64,000 bases of DNA from Salinicoccus halitifaciens (lineage in GTDB: Bacteria; Bacillota; Bacilli; Staphylococcales; Salinicoccaceae): assembly GCF_021026095.1 (NCBI RefSeq), contig NZ_JAJNCU010000005.1, forward strand, positions 62,001 to 126,000. Reading direction: 5' to 3'. This document shows positions 39,760 to 48,733 of the stretch, one piece after another. Position 1 is the first letter of the stretch, and each line of letters opens with the position of its first letter. Made by a program: the position numbers and the translations under genes. The notes under the pieces are model-generated. The model was given only the letters and a program-made list of their open reading frames with translations, searched no databases and was not told the DNA's origin.

Positions 39760-40908
39760 TTGTATAAGAAGATGCTTATGACACCCGGCCCCACCCCGAT
39801 TCCAGAAAAAGTGAACCAGCGCATGGCAGAAGGCATGATTGGACACAGGTCCGGAGATTTCTCCGAGCTGATGCGCCGCATCAAGCCGAAGATCAAAGAT
39901 GTTTTCGGCACGAAAGATGATGTCGCCATCCTGTCCTCCAGCGGGACGAGCTCGCTTGAAGCTGCAATGGTGAACCTCGCGGCGAAGGATGAAAATGTCG
40001 TCGTCATCGTGAGTGGTGCGTTCGGTGCGCGTTTTGAAGCCATAGCGAAAACCTATCCATACAATGTGCACACTTACGAAGTGGAATGGGGCGAAGCGGC
40101 GGACCCTGCCGACTTCAAGGACTTCCTGAATTCACTGGATGATGTTAAGGTCGTCGTCTCACAGGCTTGTGAAACGTCGACTGCTGTGCTCCATCCGGTG
40201 ACCGAGCTCGGTGAAATCGTCAAAGACTATGATGAGGAGGCATTGTTCATCGTGGACGGCGTGAGCAGCGTCGGCGGCATGAAGTTCAATATGGCGGAGT
40301 CGAAGATCGACTGCCTGATCTCAGGCAGCCAGAAAGCACTGATGCTGCCTCCGGGACTCGCATTCGTCGCGATGAATCAAAATGCGCGCCAGAAGATGAA
40401 AGACAATGACCTTCCAAGGTTCTACCTCGATCTGAACCAGTACTTCGATTCACTCGATAAAGATACGACACCTTTCACTCCGGCGGTCTCCCTGATTCAG
40501 GGACTTGAAGCCGTACTCGATTCAGTTGCGGAGGAAGGGCTTGAAAATGTTTATGACAGACATGCCAAAATGCGGGATATGCTGAGGGCAGGCCTCAGGG
40601 CACTGGACCTCGAACTGCTCGTCGAAGATGAATATGCATCGCCTACCGTTACGGCGTTCAAATCCACGTCTGACGAGCTTTCGCACATCAAAGATGAACT
40701 TAAGAATAACTTCGGAATAACGATAGCCGGCGGCCAGAAACACCTGAAAGGCCAAATCCTCCGCATCGGCCATATGGGATATATGTTCCCTTCCGATATC
40801 ATCGTCGTGCTCGGTGCGCTGGAAGGCATATTATCCAAATACAGACAAAATGACTATTATGGAAAAGCAATCAAGGAAGCTCAGGAGGTATTTTTCAATG
40901 ACTTATAA
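39760..40908 (+). CDS. class V aminotransferase, probable phosphoserine or alanine-glyoxylate type, serA partner
   Basis: 382 aa from TTG at 39760, eight bases after AGGAGG. It starts KKMLMTPGPTPIPEKV and has GHRSGDFSELMR, SSSGTSSLEAA, VDGVSSVGGM and the PLP-lysine block SGSQKALMLPPGLAFV. These mark the alanine-glyoxylate/serine-pyruvate aminotransferase family. It overlaps serA by 11 bases, as in staphylococci, so it likely supplies the phosphoserine aminotransferase step or a serine/glyoxylate reaction. Confidence 0.85.
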   Translation: MYKKMLMTPGPTPIPEKVNQRMAEGMIGHRSGDFSELMRRIKPKIKDVFGTKDDVAILSSSGTSSLEAAMVNLAAKDENVVVIVSGAFGARFEAIAKTYPYNVHTYEVEWGEAADPADFKDFLNSLDDVKVVVSQACETSTAVLHPVTELGEIVKDYDEEALFIVDGVSSVGGMKFNMAESKIDCLISGSQKALMLPPGLAFVAMNQNARQKMKDNDLPRFYLDLNQYFDSLDKDTTPFTPAVSLIQGLEAVLDSVAEEGLENVYDRHAKMRDMLRAGLRALDLELLVEDEYASPTVTAFKSTSDELSHIKDELKNNFGITIAGGQKHLKGQILRIGHMGYMFPSDIIVVLGALEGILSKYRQNDYYGKAIKEAQEVFFNDL

Positions 40909-42490
40909 AGTTCTTGTCCTGGACCCGGTAAGTGAGGATGGCATCAGCGAACTGCTTGAACATCCCAATTATCAGGTGGACGTCAACACCGGTCTTACAG
41001 AAGATGAGATCATAGAAATCATCTACGATTATCATGCAATCGTCGTACGCAGCCAGACGAAAATCACCGAAAACATCATTCAGCGCGCACGTAACTTGAA
41101 GGTGATCGCACGCGCGGGCGTCGGCGTGGATAATATAGATATTGATGCAGCCACAAAATTCGGCGTGATCGTGATCAACGCCCCGGACGGCAACACCATC
41201 TCCGCTACAGAACATACGATGGCGATGATGCTGTCATTGTCTCGTGACATCCCGGAAGCACACAAAGAGCTTTCCGAGGGTACGTGGAACCGCGGTGCAC
41301 ATAAGGGGGTCGAGCTCTACGGCAAAACGCTCGGCATCATCGGTGTCGGCAAAATCGGCTTCGGGGTCGCACGCCGTGCCCAGGTGTTCGGCATGAATGT
41401 CGTCGCTTTCGATCCGTACCTTTCCGATGAAAAGGCAAAAGAGTCCGGAATCGAGAAGCTCGAAGTGGACCAGATCGCTGAAGTGGCGGATTTCGTCACC
41501 GTCCATACACCGCTCACACCGCAGACCAAAGGCATCGTCGGCAAATCCTTCTTCGAAAACTGCAAGCCCGGCCTGCGCCTTGTCAACGTCGCACGCGGCG
41601 GCATCATCGATGAAGCCGACCTGCTCGAGGCATTGAAGGCCGATAAAATCGGCGGTGCAGCGCTCGATGTATTTGAAGAGGAACCTCCGACCAATATGGA
41701 ACTGCTGTCTCATCCATCCGTCGTTGTGACGCCGCATCTTGGTGCGTCCACAATCGAGGCCCAGGAGAAAGTCGCAGTGAGTGTTTCCCGGGAAATCATC
41801 GAAATACTTGAAAACAATACGATCATACATGCAGTCAACGCACCGCGCATGAGTGAGAACATCAACAAGGAACTGCAGCCCTACATCAATATTGCGAGCC
41901 ATATGGGCTCTGTCGGCATCCAGCTGATGAATAAGCCGCCGAATGAGATACGGTTGAAGTATCATGGCGATATCGCTGTTGACGACACAAGCATGCTGAC
42001 CCGCTCGTTCATCGCGAGCATGCTCCGTCCGCATTTCGGGGAAAGCGTCAATATCATCAATGCGCTTTATTTCCTCCAGGAGCAGGATGTCACATATAAA
42101 GTCGAGAAGAAAGGCAAGACCAAAGGATACAACAACTATCTGGAAGTCGAACTCACGAACGCTGACGAGTCCCTTGTGCTCGGGGCAAGCGTCCTCGACG
42201 GCTACGGCGAACGTATCGTGAAACTCGATGATTACCAGGTCGACATCAAACCGACCCAGCATATCCTTGTCATCAATCATATCGACCGTCCCGGCATCAT
42301 CGGCGATATGGGCATGATCCTCGGCAAACACCAGGTCAATATCGCAAGCATGCAGCTTGGCCGTTCAAACGAAGGCGGTGCCGCATTGCTGTCACTCTCA
42401 CTCGACTCACGGGTGAGCGATCAGGCCCTGGACGAGCTCAGTAAAATAAAAGGCTTCAGGGATGTTAAACAGGTGGATCTGCAGATCTGA
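40898..42490 (+). CDS. serA: D-3-phosphoglycerate dehydrogenase
   Basis: First committed step of serine synthesis, NAD-linked. 530 aa from ATG at 40898 (MTYKVLVLDPVSEDGI), behind AGGAGGT. NAD-binding GIIGVGKIGFGVARRA, catalytic RGGIID, FEEEPP and TPHLGAST follow. There is an intervening (ASB) domain and a C-terminal ACT domain (ILVINHIDRPGIIGDMGMIL) for serine sensing. Long form typical of Firmicutes. Ends at a strong terminator. Confidence 0.97.
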   Translation: MTYKVLVLDPVSEDGISELLEHPNYQVDVNTGLTEDEIIEIIYDYHAIVVRSQTKITENIIQRARNLKVIARAGVGVDNIDIDAATKFGVIVINAPDGNTISATEHTMAMMLSLSRDIPEAHKELSEGTWNRGAHKGVELYGKTLGIIGVGKIGFGVARRAQVFGMNVVAFDPYLSDEKAKESGIEKLEVDQIAEVADFVTVHTPLTPQTKGIVGKSFFENCKPGLRLVNVARGGIIDEADLLEALKADKIGGAALDVFEEEPPTNMELLSHPSVVVTPHLGASTIEAQEKVAVSVSREIIEILENNTIIHAVNAPRMSENINKELQPYINIASHMGSVGIQLMNKPPNEIRLKYHGDIAVDDTSMLTRSFIASMLRPHFGESVNIINALYFLQEQDVTYKVEKKGKTKGYNNYLEVELTNADESLVLGASVLDGYGERIVKLDDYQVDIKPTQHILVINHIDRPGIIGDMGMILGKHQVNIASMQLGRSNEGGAALLSLSLDSRVSDQALDELSKIKGFRDVKQVDLQI

Positions 42491-42511
42491 TTTTGAATGA
42501 ATGATATGGAA

Positions 42512-42543
42512 AAGAGAAGTTCACGGCGAACTTCTCTTTTTTT
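42512..42543 (+). terminator. serA terminator
   Basis: AAGAGAAGTTC (42512-42522) pairs with GAACTTCTCTT (42528-42538) around ACGGC, followed by a T-run to 42543. Confidence 0.93.
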
Positions 42544-42567
42544 GTTGTCTGAGGCTGGAGTGGGCGG

Positions 42568-42705
42568 CCGATTTGCGGGCTCTGAGATAGGGGCTGAAAT
42601 CGGATTTGGGACCGGATTCCGATTTGGAGGCCTCGAAACGCGCTGGGAGATCGGATTCTGATTCGTAATCCGATTTGGTACCGCCTGAAGACCCATCGAA
42701 ATCGG
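42568..42705. repeat. 51-bp periodic intergenic array, inverted motif pair CCGATTT / AAATCGG (three units)
   Basis: CCGATTT occurs at 42568, 42619 and 42670; its inverse AAATCGG (one copy as GATCGG) at 42597, 42648 and 42699. Each series has exactly 51-bp spacing and the inverse follows 29 bp after the forward motif. Each unit can fold as a hairpin of 36 bases plus a 15-base linker. It lies between the serA terminator and the terminator of the convergent HAD gene, 24 and 28 bp from them. Confidence 0.9.
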
Positions 42706-42733
42706 ATTAGAAAATCCCCAATACCCTGGGAGC

Positions 42734-42779
42734 AAATAAAAGACCGCCGGAGACCTTATTCAGGTCTTCAGCGGTCTTT
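42734..42779 (-). terminator. terminator of the HAD hydrolase gene
   Basis: Minus strand AAAGACCGC (42771-42779) pairs with GCGGTCTTT (42738-42746), with inner pairing of GAAGACC with GGTCTCC-like sequence, then UUUUAUUU. Confidence 0.85.
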
Positions 42780-42789
42780 ATTCATCCAA

Positions 42790-43884
42790 TCATTTAACCA
42801 TATTTTCAACAGCGAGTACATCCGGCACGAGGTTCTCGCGTGCGACACCGAGTCCGGTGAATGTCGGAATGATGTCATCGCCGGTCAGGCCGGTGAGTGT
42901 ACCGATGAATTCAACTTCCATCTTGTCTGCACAGAAAAAGTCTGCAACGGAGTCGCCGACGACGTATACTTTCTCATCGGAGATGTTTTCGCCTTTCACG
43001 GCTTTTTCGAAATATTTTTCATCCTGGGCATACAGCGTCCATAAATAGCTGTACGGATGCGGCTTGGAGAGCTGGCGTTCCACACCTTCCACGGCTTCTG
43101 CCTCTTTCACTTCGGAGGCGGTGGAAATCCTCTCATCTTTGAAGTACTGAAGCAGTCCTGCCGCCTCGAAAGGTATGAGCGTCTCTTCCCTTGAGCGGCC
43201 GGTCGCGATTCCGATCGTGAGATCCCGGTCAATCAGGTTCTGAAGCATCTTTTCAAGATCTTCGATCGGCGCAAGCCATTCTTCCTGGTGGAGGAAGCCT
43301 TCCTTGTCGCCCTCAATCGGCAGCGTGCTGCCCTTCATACGCTCACTGCCGAGGTACCATTCCTGATAGACGTGCTGTCCGAGCAGCCACAGTGTGCTGT
43401 TCGTCCTGAAGTCGTCCTCTTCATTCAAAAATTTCAAAGATGTCGCATAGTTGACGAGACCTTCGTAAATCGTCTCTTTAGTGTATTCATCGCCGTCAAG
43501 GAATTCCAGGACTTTTCCATAATCGGGCTCGACATCGCCAAGCATCTCACCGATGCCGTACAAGTCGTTGATATCCACATTGCTTATATTGATACCCGAG
43601 TCTTTAAGTAAATTGATATACACGATTGAGAACGTGATATAGAGCATATCCCAATTCGAGTTCAGTCCCATTTCCTTATAGCGGCTTAAAACTTCATCAT
43701 CCAGAAAGATTTTACTTCTGATTTCTGCAATCTCCTCATCCGTATAGGACGTTTTGAATTTTTCCTGGGTCAGGTTCAAATACCTCGGATTGAAAAGCAG
43801 TTCATGCACGGATAAAGCAGATACATCAAAACACCTTTCCTCACTCAAAAATACACCGTCAACATCAAAAATTACAACGGACAT
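42790..43884 (-). CDS. HAD-family phosphatase, possible phosphoserine phosphatase
   Basis: 364 aa. HAD motif I DVDGVF (residues 7-12, Asp7 nucleophile and Asp9 acid), motif II in GIATGRSREE, and GDSVADFFCA as the metal-binding motif. A cap of about 200 residues separates motif I and II, unusually large. It is convergent with serA and the aminotransferase. In staphylococci I recall a HAD gene neighbouring serA, so it may complete the serine pathway; this is inferred from context. Confidence 0.75.
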   Translation of the reverse strand: MSVVIFDVDGVFLSEERCFDVSALSVHELLFNPRYLNLTQEKFKTSYTDEEIAEIRSKIFLDDEVLSRYKEMGLNSNWDMLYITFSIVYINLLKDSGINISNVDINDLYGIGEMLGDVEPDYGKVLEFLDGDEYTKETIYEGLVNYATSLKFLNEEDDFRTNSTLWLLGQHVYQEWYLGSERMKGSTLPIEGDKEGFLHQEEWLAPIEDLEKMLQNLIDRDLTIGIATGRSREETLIPFEAAGLLQYFKDERISTASEVKEAEAVEGVERQLSKPHPYSYLWTLYAQDEKYFEKAVKGENISDEKVYVVGDSVADFFCADKMEVEFIGTLTGLTGDDIIPTFTGLGVARENLVPDVLAVENMVK

Positions 43885-43975
43885 AATGCGCCTCCTTCAA
43901 AGCGGGTTTTTTCGTCATGATTAACTAAATTTTCTCATAGAAGCGACAAAAAGTCGAACACTAATCCAATTATTC

Positions 43976-44004
43976 ATTCTTTATAGTCCCATGTTTGGTA
44001 TAAT
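43976..44004 (+). promoter_or_regulatory. extended -10 promoter of the moxR operon
   Basis: TGG immediately before TATAAT (43999-44004) gives a TGn extended -10; the -35 region at 43976-43981 is weak. It lies 34 bp before the moxR start. Confidence 0.6.
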
Positions 44005-44037
44005 ATCAACTAAATTTACAAATAAAGGGGAATTCAC

Positions 44038-44997
44038 ATGTCAGTGGCTGGTTATCTGAATGATTTGAAGCAGGAAATAGGCAAAGTGCTCGTCGGACAG
44101 GAGGAGGTGATCGACCTCATCTTCATCAGCATCATCCAGAAGGGGCATATTTTATTTGAAAGTGTGCCCGGGACCGGAAAGACCGTGCTCGCAAAGTCGA
44201 TCTCCAAAGTGCTCGGCGGCGACTTTTCAAGGGTGCAGTTCACGCCGGATGTCCTGCCGACAGATATAACGGGGATGAACATCTATAATCCGAAGACGCA
44301 GGCGTTCGAATTGAACCGCGGCCCGGTCATGACGAACATCCTCCTTGACGATGAAATAAACCGCGCCACCCCGAGGACACAGTCGGCCCTCCTTGAAGTG
44401 ATGGAGGAGGGGCAGGTCACGATCGACGGCGTCACCCATCCGGTCGATTCACCTTTCATCGTGCTCGCCACCCAGAACCCGATCGAATCGAAGCAGGGCA
44501 CCTTCGACCTCCCTGAAGCGCAGATGGACCGCTTCTTCCTGAAAATCGACCTGGGCTATCCCTCTTTCGAAAATGAAAGGATGATGCTCGACCTGCACAG
44601 GGGGGACGGTCCCCGCGATGCCGTCAATCAGGTCCTCTCGCTCGATATCATCAGGGAAGTGCAGGCTGAAGCTGAAAAAATACATATCAACCGGACGGTC
44701 AAGGATTACATCATCAACCTCATCCACCGGACGAGGTCCCATGAACATATCGCACTCGGTGCCTCACCGCGCGGGACGATCGCGCTGATGCAGGCGGCAA
44801 TCGGTGCTGCGCTGATCAATGGACGGGACTACGTCACGCCGGATGATGTGAAATACATTGCACCTTACGTGCTGACACACCGCATCGTTTTGAACATCGA
44901 AGGGATGACGCTTACTTCGGAAAAAGAGGTCATGGAGCGCATCCTCAGGAGTACGGAAGTGCCGGTCGAATACGGGGTTGAAAGAGATGAAGTATAA
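44038..44997 (+). CDS. MoxR-family AAA+ ATPase
   Basis: 319 aa. Walker A in [16 protein letters not shown], Walker [10 protein letters not shown], sensor 1 in [27 protein letters not shown], and arginine-finger region ASPRGTIAL. These are the MoxR signature blocks. MoxR ATPases act as chaperones with DUF58/VWA-type partners encoded next door. Start ATG at 44038 after AAAGGGGAA. Confidence 0.9.
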   Translation: MSVAGYLNDLKQEIGKVLVGQEEVIDLIFISIIQKGHILFESVPGTGKTVLAKSISKVLGGDFSRVQFTPDVLPTDITGMNIYNPKTQAFELNRGPVMTNILLDDEINRATPRTQSALLEVMEEGQVTIDGVTHPVDSPFIVLATQNPIESKQGTFDLPEAQMDRFFLKIDLGYPSFENERMMLDLHRGDGPRDAVNQVLSLDIIREVQAEAEKIHINRTVKDYIINLIHRTRSHEHIALGASPRGTIALMQAAIGAALINGRDYVTPDDVKYIAPYVLTHRIVLNIEGMTLTSEKEVMERILRSTEVPVEYGVERDEV

Positions 44998-46186
44998 GAG
45001 GCAGCACACCGAATCGAAGATGGCATCGGCCCTTTTCTCCATCATCGCCATCATGGTCATCTTCGATCTGCTGTATACTGCACAGCTGAATGCATGGCTG
45101 CAGCTCGTCATCGGAATCACCGCCGCAATGGCCCTGTTGAATTTATTTTATGAAAGAAATGTCGCAAAGCACCTCACCGTCGAGGTGCTGCCGAAGGCAC
45201 TCAGGAAATATAAGGGGCAGGAAGACGTTCTCTATCTGCAAGCCACCCAGCGCGGCCGCCTGCCGGTGCTGTCCGCAGAGATCACCATCACTGCCGGGGA
45301 CGATATTTCCTTTTATAATGATGAGGCATTGAAAATCAGGAATGTCACAGAGACCTCCCGTATTTTTTCAGTATTTCCCGGGAAATCGACGACCATCGAA
45401 ATCCCCTTCAAAGCCGTCCACAGGGGCACCAGCAAAATCATCGAAACCAAAATCGCCGTGCCGCGCATATTCGGTTTCGGTCATATCAAGCTTGAGCAGG
45501 CCAGCTCCGCAAATCATGAAATACTGATTTATCCGGACCGCTACGCACTGCATAACCGGCCTCTGAAGGCAAAGATTGAACAGGGCGCATACAGGGATGA
45601 AAACACATTTTTCCACGATCCGCTCCTCATCACCGGCAGCCGGCCGTATGAGACGACCGACGCCCTCAGGGACGTCCACTGGAAATTGAGCGCCCGCAGC
45701 GGCGAACTGATGACGCGGGAATATGAGAAGACGACGCATATGTCATGGCTCTTCCTCATCAACCTGCGCTCTGATAAGTCGTTCGCCCCGCCTGCCGATA
45801 TAGAGGTCACTTTCGAAAAGCTTGCCTTCATCTTCGGGTTGATGGCCGAAGACGGCATACCGTACAGGCTGATGGCCAATATGCGCACTTTCGACCGCCA
45901 CCAGTTTTTCACGCTGGACGAAAGTTCCGGAAAACTCCATTATCGTCATGCCCTGGAGGCGCTCGCGAGAATAAAGACCGTCACCTACACGATCAGCTTC
46001 GACCGATTCCTGAAATTCGTTAAGCAGTCTGAAAAGATGCCCACCCACCTCATTTTCACAGGTGAAGCGGATCCTCTCATCATGGCGGAGCTCAAATATT
46101 ACATAGAAAAGGGGACAGCCGTCTACCAGCTGGATGCACATGGCCTCGAACCATTCAAATATGGCAGGAAGGAGGCGGTGACGTGA
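44987..46186 (+). CDS. DUF58-domain membrane protein
   Basis: 399 aa. Two N-terminal membrane segments (about 20-55), then a beta-rich region and the DUF58 block GSRPYETTDALRDVHWKLSARSGELMTREYEKT at about residues 210-245. The start is uncertain: ATG at 44987 overlaps the moxR stop, and TTG at 44978 is an alternative. Usual partner of MoxR ATPases, suspected in envelope-related assembly. Confidence 0.85.
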   Translation: MKYKRQHTESKMASALFSIIAIMVIFDLLYTAQLNAWLQLVIGITAAMALLNLFYERNVAKHLTVEVLPKALRKYKGQEDVLYLQATQRGRLPVLSAEITITAGDDISFYNDEALKIRNVTETSRIFSVFPGKSTTIEIPFKAVHRGTSKIIETKIAVPRIFGFGHIKLEQASSANHEILIYPDRYALHNRPLKAKIEQGAYRDENTFFHDPLLITGSRPYETTDALRDVHWKLSARSGELMTREYEKTTHMSWLFLINLRSDKSFAPPADIEVTFEKLAFIFGLMAEDGIPYRLMANMRTFDRHQFFTLDESSGKLHYRHALEALARIKTVTYTISFDRFLKFVKQSEKMPTHLIFTGEADPLIMAELKYYIEKGTAVYQLDAHGLEPFKYGRKEAVT

Positions 46187-47373
46187 GCAGGATAAAATAC
46201 CACGCTTCATTTCTGCATGCCTTCCTTGTCGAAATGGCATTGCTGTTATCGGTATATCTCTTTTTGAACATCCATAATTTGCCCGGCGACCGGAACCATG
46301 TGCTGTTCTTCCTCGCTGTTGTGCTGAGCCAGTACATCGCAGGCCATCTGATTGCAGCAAGGCTGCCGGTGAAATATATTTATTTACTGGTGCCCATAAC
46401 CCTCGCTGCCGCGCTCTTCAGCGGTGATTATTTCTTATCCGCACTGCTCATCAGCACCATTCCGGTGTGGCGCCTTGAACAGCTGCACTACAGCCTGGAT
46501 GAATCAGTTGCCCCCGGCACGGTGATCGCCGGTCTCCTCTGGCTCATCATCATCACGATGATCTCCACGCCCGAAACCGGTGCGCACATCGATACTTTCA
46601 ATATCATATTCATCGCCTCACTTGCAGGATACGTTGCAGGGAGGATCCTTACATTAGCGTTGGACAGCGGGTACGGTAAGCGGCCTTTTATCAGGCTGAC
46701 TTCGTTCTTCATCCTGGCCTTCATAACCCTGAGCATTGTACTGATGCAGGTGTACCGGTTTGCTGTGTTCACTTTGAGCTATGCGGTCATCTTCCTCCTT
46801 AATGCAATGGTGTTCATGCTGAGGCCGTTTTTTGACTTTCTGGAAGGCGTGGAACTGGATTACCCGGAAGATGCCTTCCAGGAGGAGGAAGCGGAACTCG
46901 ACGGCTATCAGACACCGGATGAAGTGACCTCAGAGGCGGGCCAGGTGCTCGGCATCCCCTTTGGGATGATCATCCTCACGCTGGTGGCGGCTGCAGTCAT
47001 CTTCGCCGTCTATTCATATTTCAGGAAGCGGGAAGCCCGCACCCGGGAAATGCATGTACAAGAGACGCCGCACACGGTGGACCATAAGCCCGTGAGTGCG
47101 CCGGCATCCAAAAAAGCGCCTCCCGGCAAAGCCCGCAGGATGTACTTTGATTTTGAGAAATGGGCCGCTTCAAAAGGATACGGCAGGTACACCGATGAGA
47201 CGATCGAGCAGTGGTTCAAACGGCTCCGGCTCCACGAGCACACTTCCATATCAAATCTCGGGCATTACCAAGCCATGCGTTATAAGGATAAAGAATTGAC
47301 ACACGAAGAACTCCAGTTTTTAAAGTCGTGCATCAAAGAATTTAAAGATATAATTCATAAGAAAGTAATATGA
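46183..47373 (+). CDS. multi-spanning membrane protein, third gene of the moxR-DUF58 operon
   Basis: 396 aa from GTG at 46183 (SRIKYHASFLHAFLVEM), behind AAGGAGGCGGTGAC, overlapping the DUF58 stop. About six to eight hydrophobic segments in residues 15-220, an acidic stretch at about 225-250, another segment at about 260-280, then a soluble C-terminus. That tail (FDFEKWAASKGYGRYTDETIEQWFKRL) resembles DUF4129. In many bacteria this position holds a transglutaminase-like membrane protein; no Cys-His-Asp transglutaminase core is visible here. Confidence 0.72.
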   Translation: MSRIKYHASFLHAFLVEMALLLSVYLFLNIHNLPGDRNHVLFFLAVVLSQYIAGHLIAARLPVKYIYLLVPITLAAALFSGDYFLSALLISTIPVWRLEQLHYSLDESVAPGTVIAGLLWLIIITMISTPETGAHIDTFNIIFIASLAGYVAGRILTLALDSGYGKRPFIRLTSFFILAFITLSIVLMQVYRFAVFTLSYAVIFLLNAMVFMLRPFFDFLEGVELDYPEDAFQEEEAELDGYQTPDEVTSEAGQVLGIPFGMIILTLVAAAVIFAVYSYFRKREARTREMHVQETPHTVDHKPVSAPASKKAPPGKARRMYFDFEKWAASKGYGRYTDETIEQWFKRLRLHEHTSISNLGHYQAMRYKDKELTHEELQFLKSCIKEFKDIIHKKVI

Positions 47374-47460
47374 TATAGGACATGGAAAAAATCATTAGAA
47401 AGCATTTATCCCATTCTATGGTCAACATGTTTTGTTGATAAGAATGTAATTGTCAAAGAG

Positions 47461-47503
47461 AAAAAAGGCGACTTCAAATTGATAATCCATTTGAAGTCGT
47501 CCT
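47461..47503. terminator. bidirectional terminator
   Basis: GGCGACTTCAAAT (47467-47479) pairs with ATTTGAAGTCGTC (47489-47501). On the minus strand a six-U run follows at 47461-47466, so it best serves the minus gene; on the plus strand a weaker T-rich tail follows. Confidence 0.85.
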
Positions 47504-47584
47504 TATTTATACGTTAAGGAAATTTCTAAATAAAAACCTTTAAATTGTCTGTACCGTCAATTAAAGCCCTATTATTTTTATAAT

Positions 47585-48685
47585 CTATCCTGGAAAGCTC
47601 GGCATCGGATCCTTATATGTGGCCAACTCCTTTTCAAGATGTTTTAATGTTGGTGTCAAGTTTAAGAGAAAATAAGTTTCCCTCAGCCTCCTGGATGGAT
47701 GACTGCCCTGCAGATACCCGGCTCCTCCATAATACATCATATCCCCATGGGCTGCCTTGACAGCTAAATTACTTATATCAAGTTTTAGTTGCAATAATGC
47801 TTTTAAATCATTTCCAAGGTCATCTGTTCTCAGCAAAATCTCCAATTGATATTTTAATTCGTCCCATTGCCGCTTTATATCCTCTGGTTGCACTGGCAGA
47901 TACTCGTTAATGTCCCCTTGTCTCTTTGGCGCTTTCCACATTGATTTAATGGCAGCTTTAATCACTCCTAAACCGAGTGGTGTCTGATAAAGAACGAAAA
48001 ATGGCCGGATCTTATCTATAAAATCTGAGACCTCTGCAGCAATTACCCACTCGTCAGGGATAAATACTTCATCGAACCTGCAGCCATAAGTCGCACTTCC
48101 GTTTACACCCATATAACCCCTTTTCTCTTTTAACTTTAATCCATCTGCATTAGATGGCACAAAAACCATGACTTCGCTGTTCTCATCTAATGAGGCCACG
48201 GCGCCGAACCAATGATTTTCATTTAAGTTTGAAACAGATGGCAATCCACCCGAAATCACATAGCCGTTGGCCTGTCTTTGGGCTCTTAAATGAAGCGGCT
48301 CTAAACCCGAATAATACTTCATAGGATTTGAGAGCCCCGTTGCACCAAGGAAATCTCCTCTCTCAAGTGAAGGCAATATTTCGTTCTTTAAATATTGGTT
48401 ATCACTGTTCCGCAAGTAAGTCAGAGCAGCGAGATGACACCATAAATTGAATGCGGTGGTCATACATGTTTCAGCAGTTTTTTCGACGATCAATATTTCT
48501 CTGGCAAGTAATTCATTTTTTGTTAAATTATCCGATCTGTATAACCCGGCTTTGCCCAGCTCAAGCAAATAATCTTCTGCATAATATGCATCGGCATCTA
48601 TTTTCTTAACCACCGGTTTTAGATAGGACTTTATAATCGAATCTAAAACATCTTCGGTTTGATTTTCTTCAATAACCATACTCAT
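47585..48685 (-). CDS. acyl-CoA-dehydrogenase-like flavoprotein (DszC/SfnC-like)
   Basis: 366 aa, start at 48685 (MSMVIEENQT) after AAAGGGGG. The family pattern is seen in CMTTAFNLWCHLAALTYL, GATGLSNPMKYYSG, VISGGLPSVSNLNENHWFGAVAS and GYMGVNGSATYGCRFDEVFIPDEWV, with helical C-terminal GDMMYYGGAGYLQGSHPSRRLRE. The usual catalytic glutamate of acyl-CoA dehydrogenases is not evident. A flavin monooxygenase role like DszC/SfnC is therefore plausible, in line with the neighbouring sulfonate-type importer. Co-directional with the DUF4242 gene 48 bases upstream. Confidence 0.75.
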   Translation of the reverse strand: MSMVIEENQTEDVLDSIIKSYLKPVVKKIDADAYYAEDYLLELGKAGLYRSDNLTKNELLAREILIVEKTAETCMTTAFNLWCHLAALTYLRNSDNQYLKNEILPSLERGDFLGATGLSNPMKYYSGLEPLHLRAQRQANGYVISGGLPSVSNLNENHWFGAVASLDENSEVMVFVPSNADGLKLKEKRGYMGVNGSATYGCRFDEVFIPDEWVIAAEVSDFIDKIRPFFVLYQTPLGLGVIKAAIKSMWKAPKRQGDINEYLPVQPEDIKRQWDELKYQLEILLRTDDLGNDLKALLQLKLDISNLAVKAAHGDMMYYGGAGYLQGSHPSRRLRETYFLLNLTPTLKHLEKELATYKDPMPSFPG

Positions 48686-48733
48686 CCCCACCCCCTTTGA
48701 CTTACCTGTCTAACATATGAATTACGTTAACAT

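Noticed and set aside
41234-42331. 365-aa open frame on the minus strand inside serA
   Set aside because: Antisense shadow of a highly conserved gene; composition follows serA codon structure.
42568-42705. Possible CRISPR array at the repeat loci
   Set aside because: The repeats are 7-9 bp inverted motifs with short degenerate linkers, not 24-37 bp direct repeats with unique spacers; no cas genes nearby.
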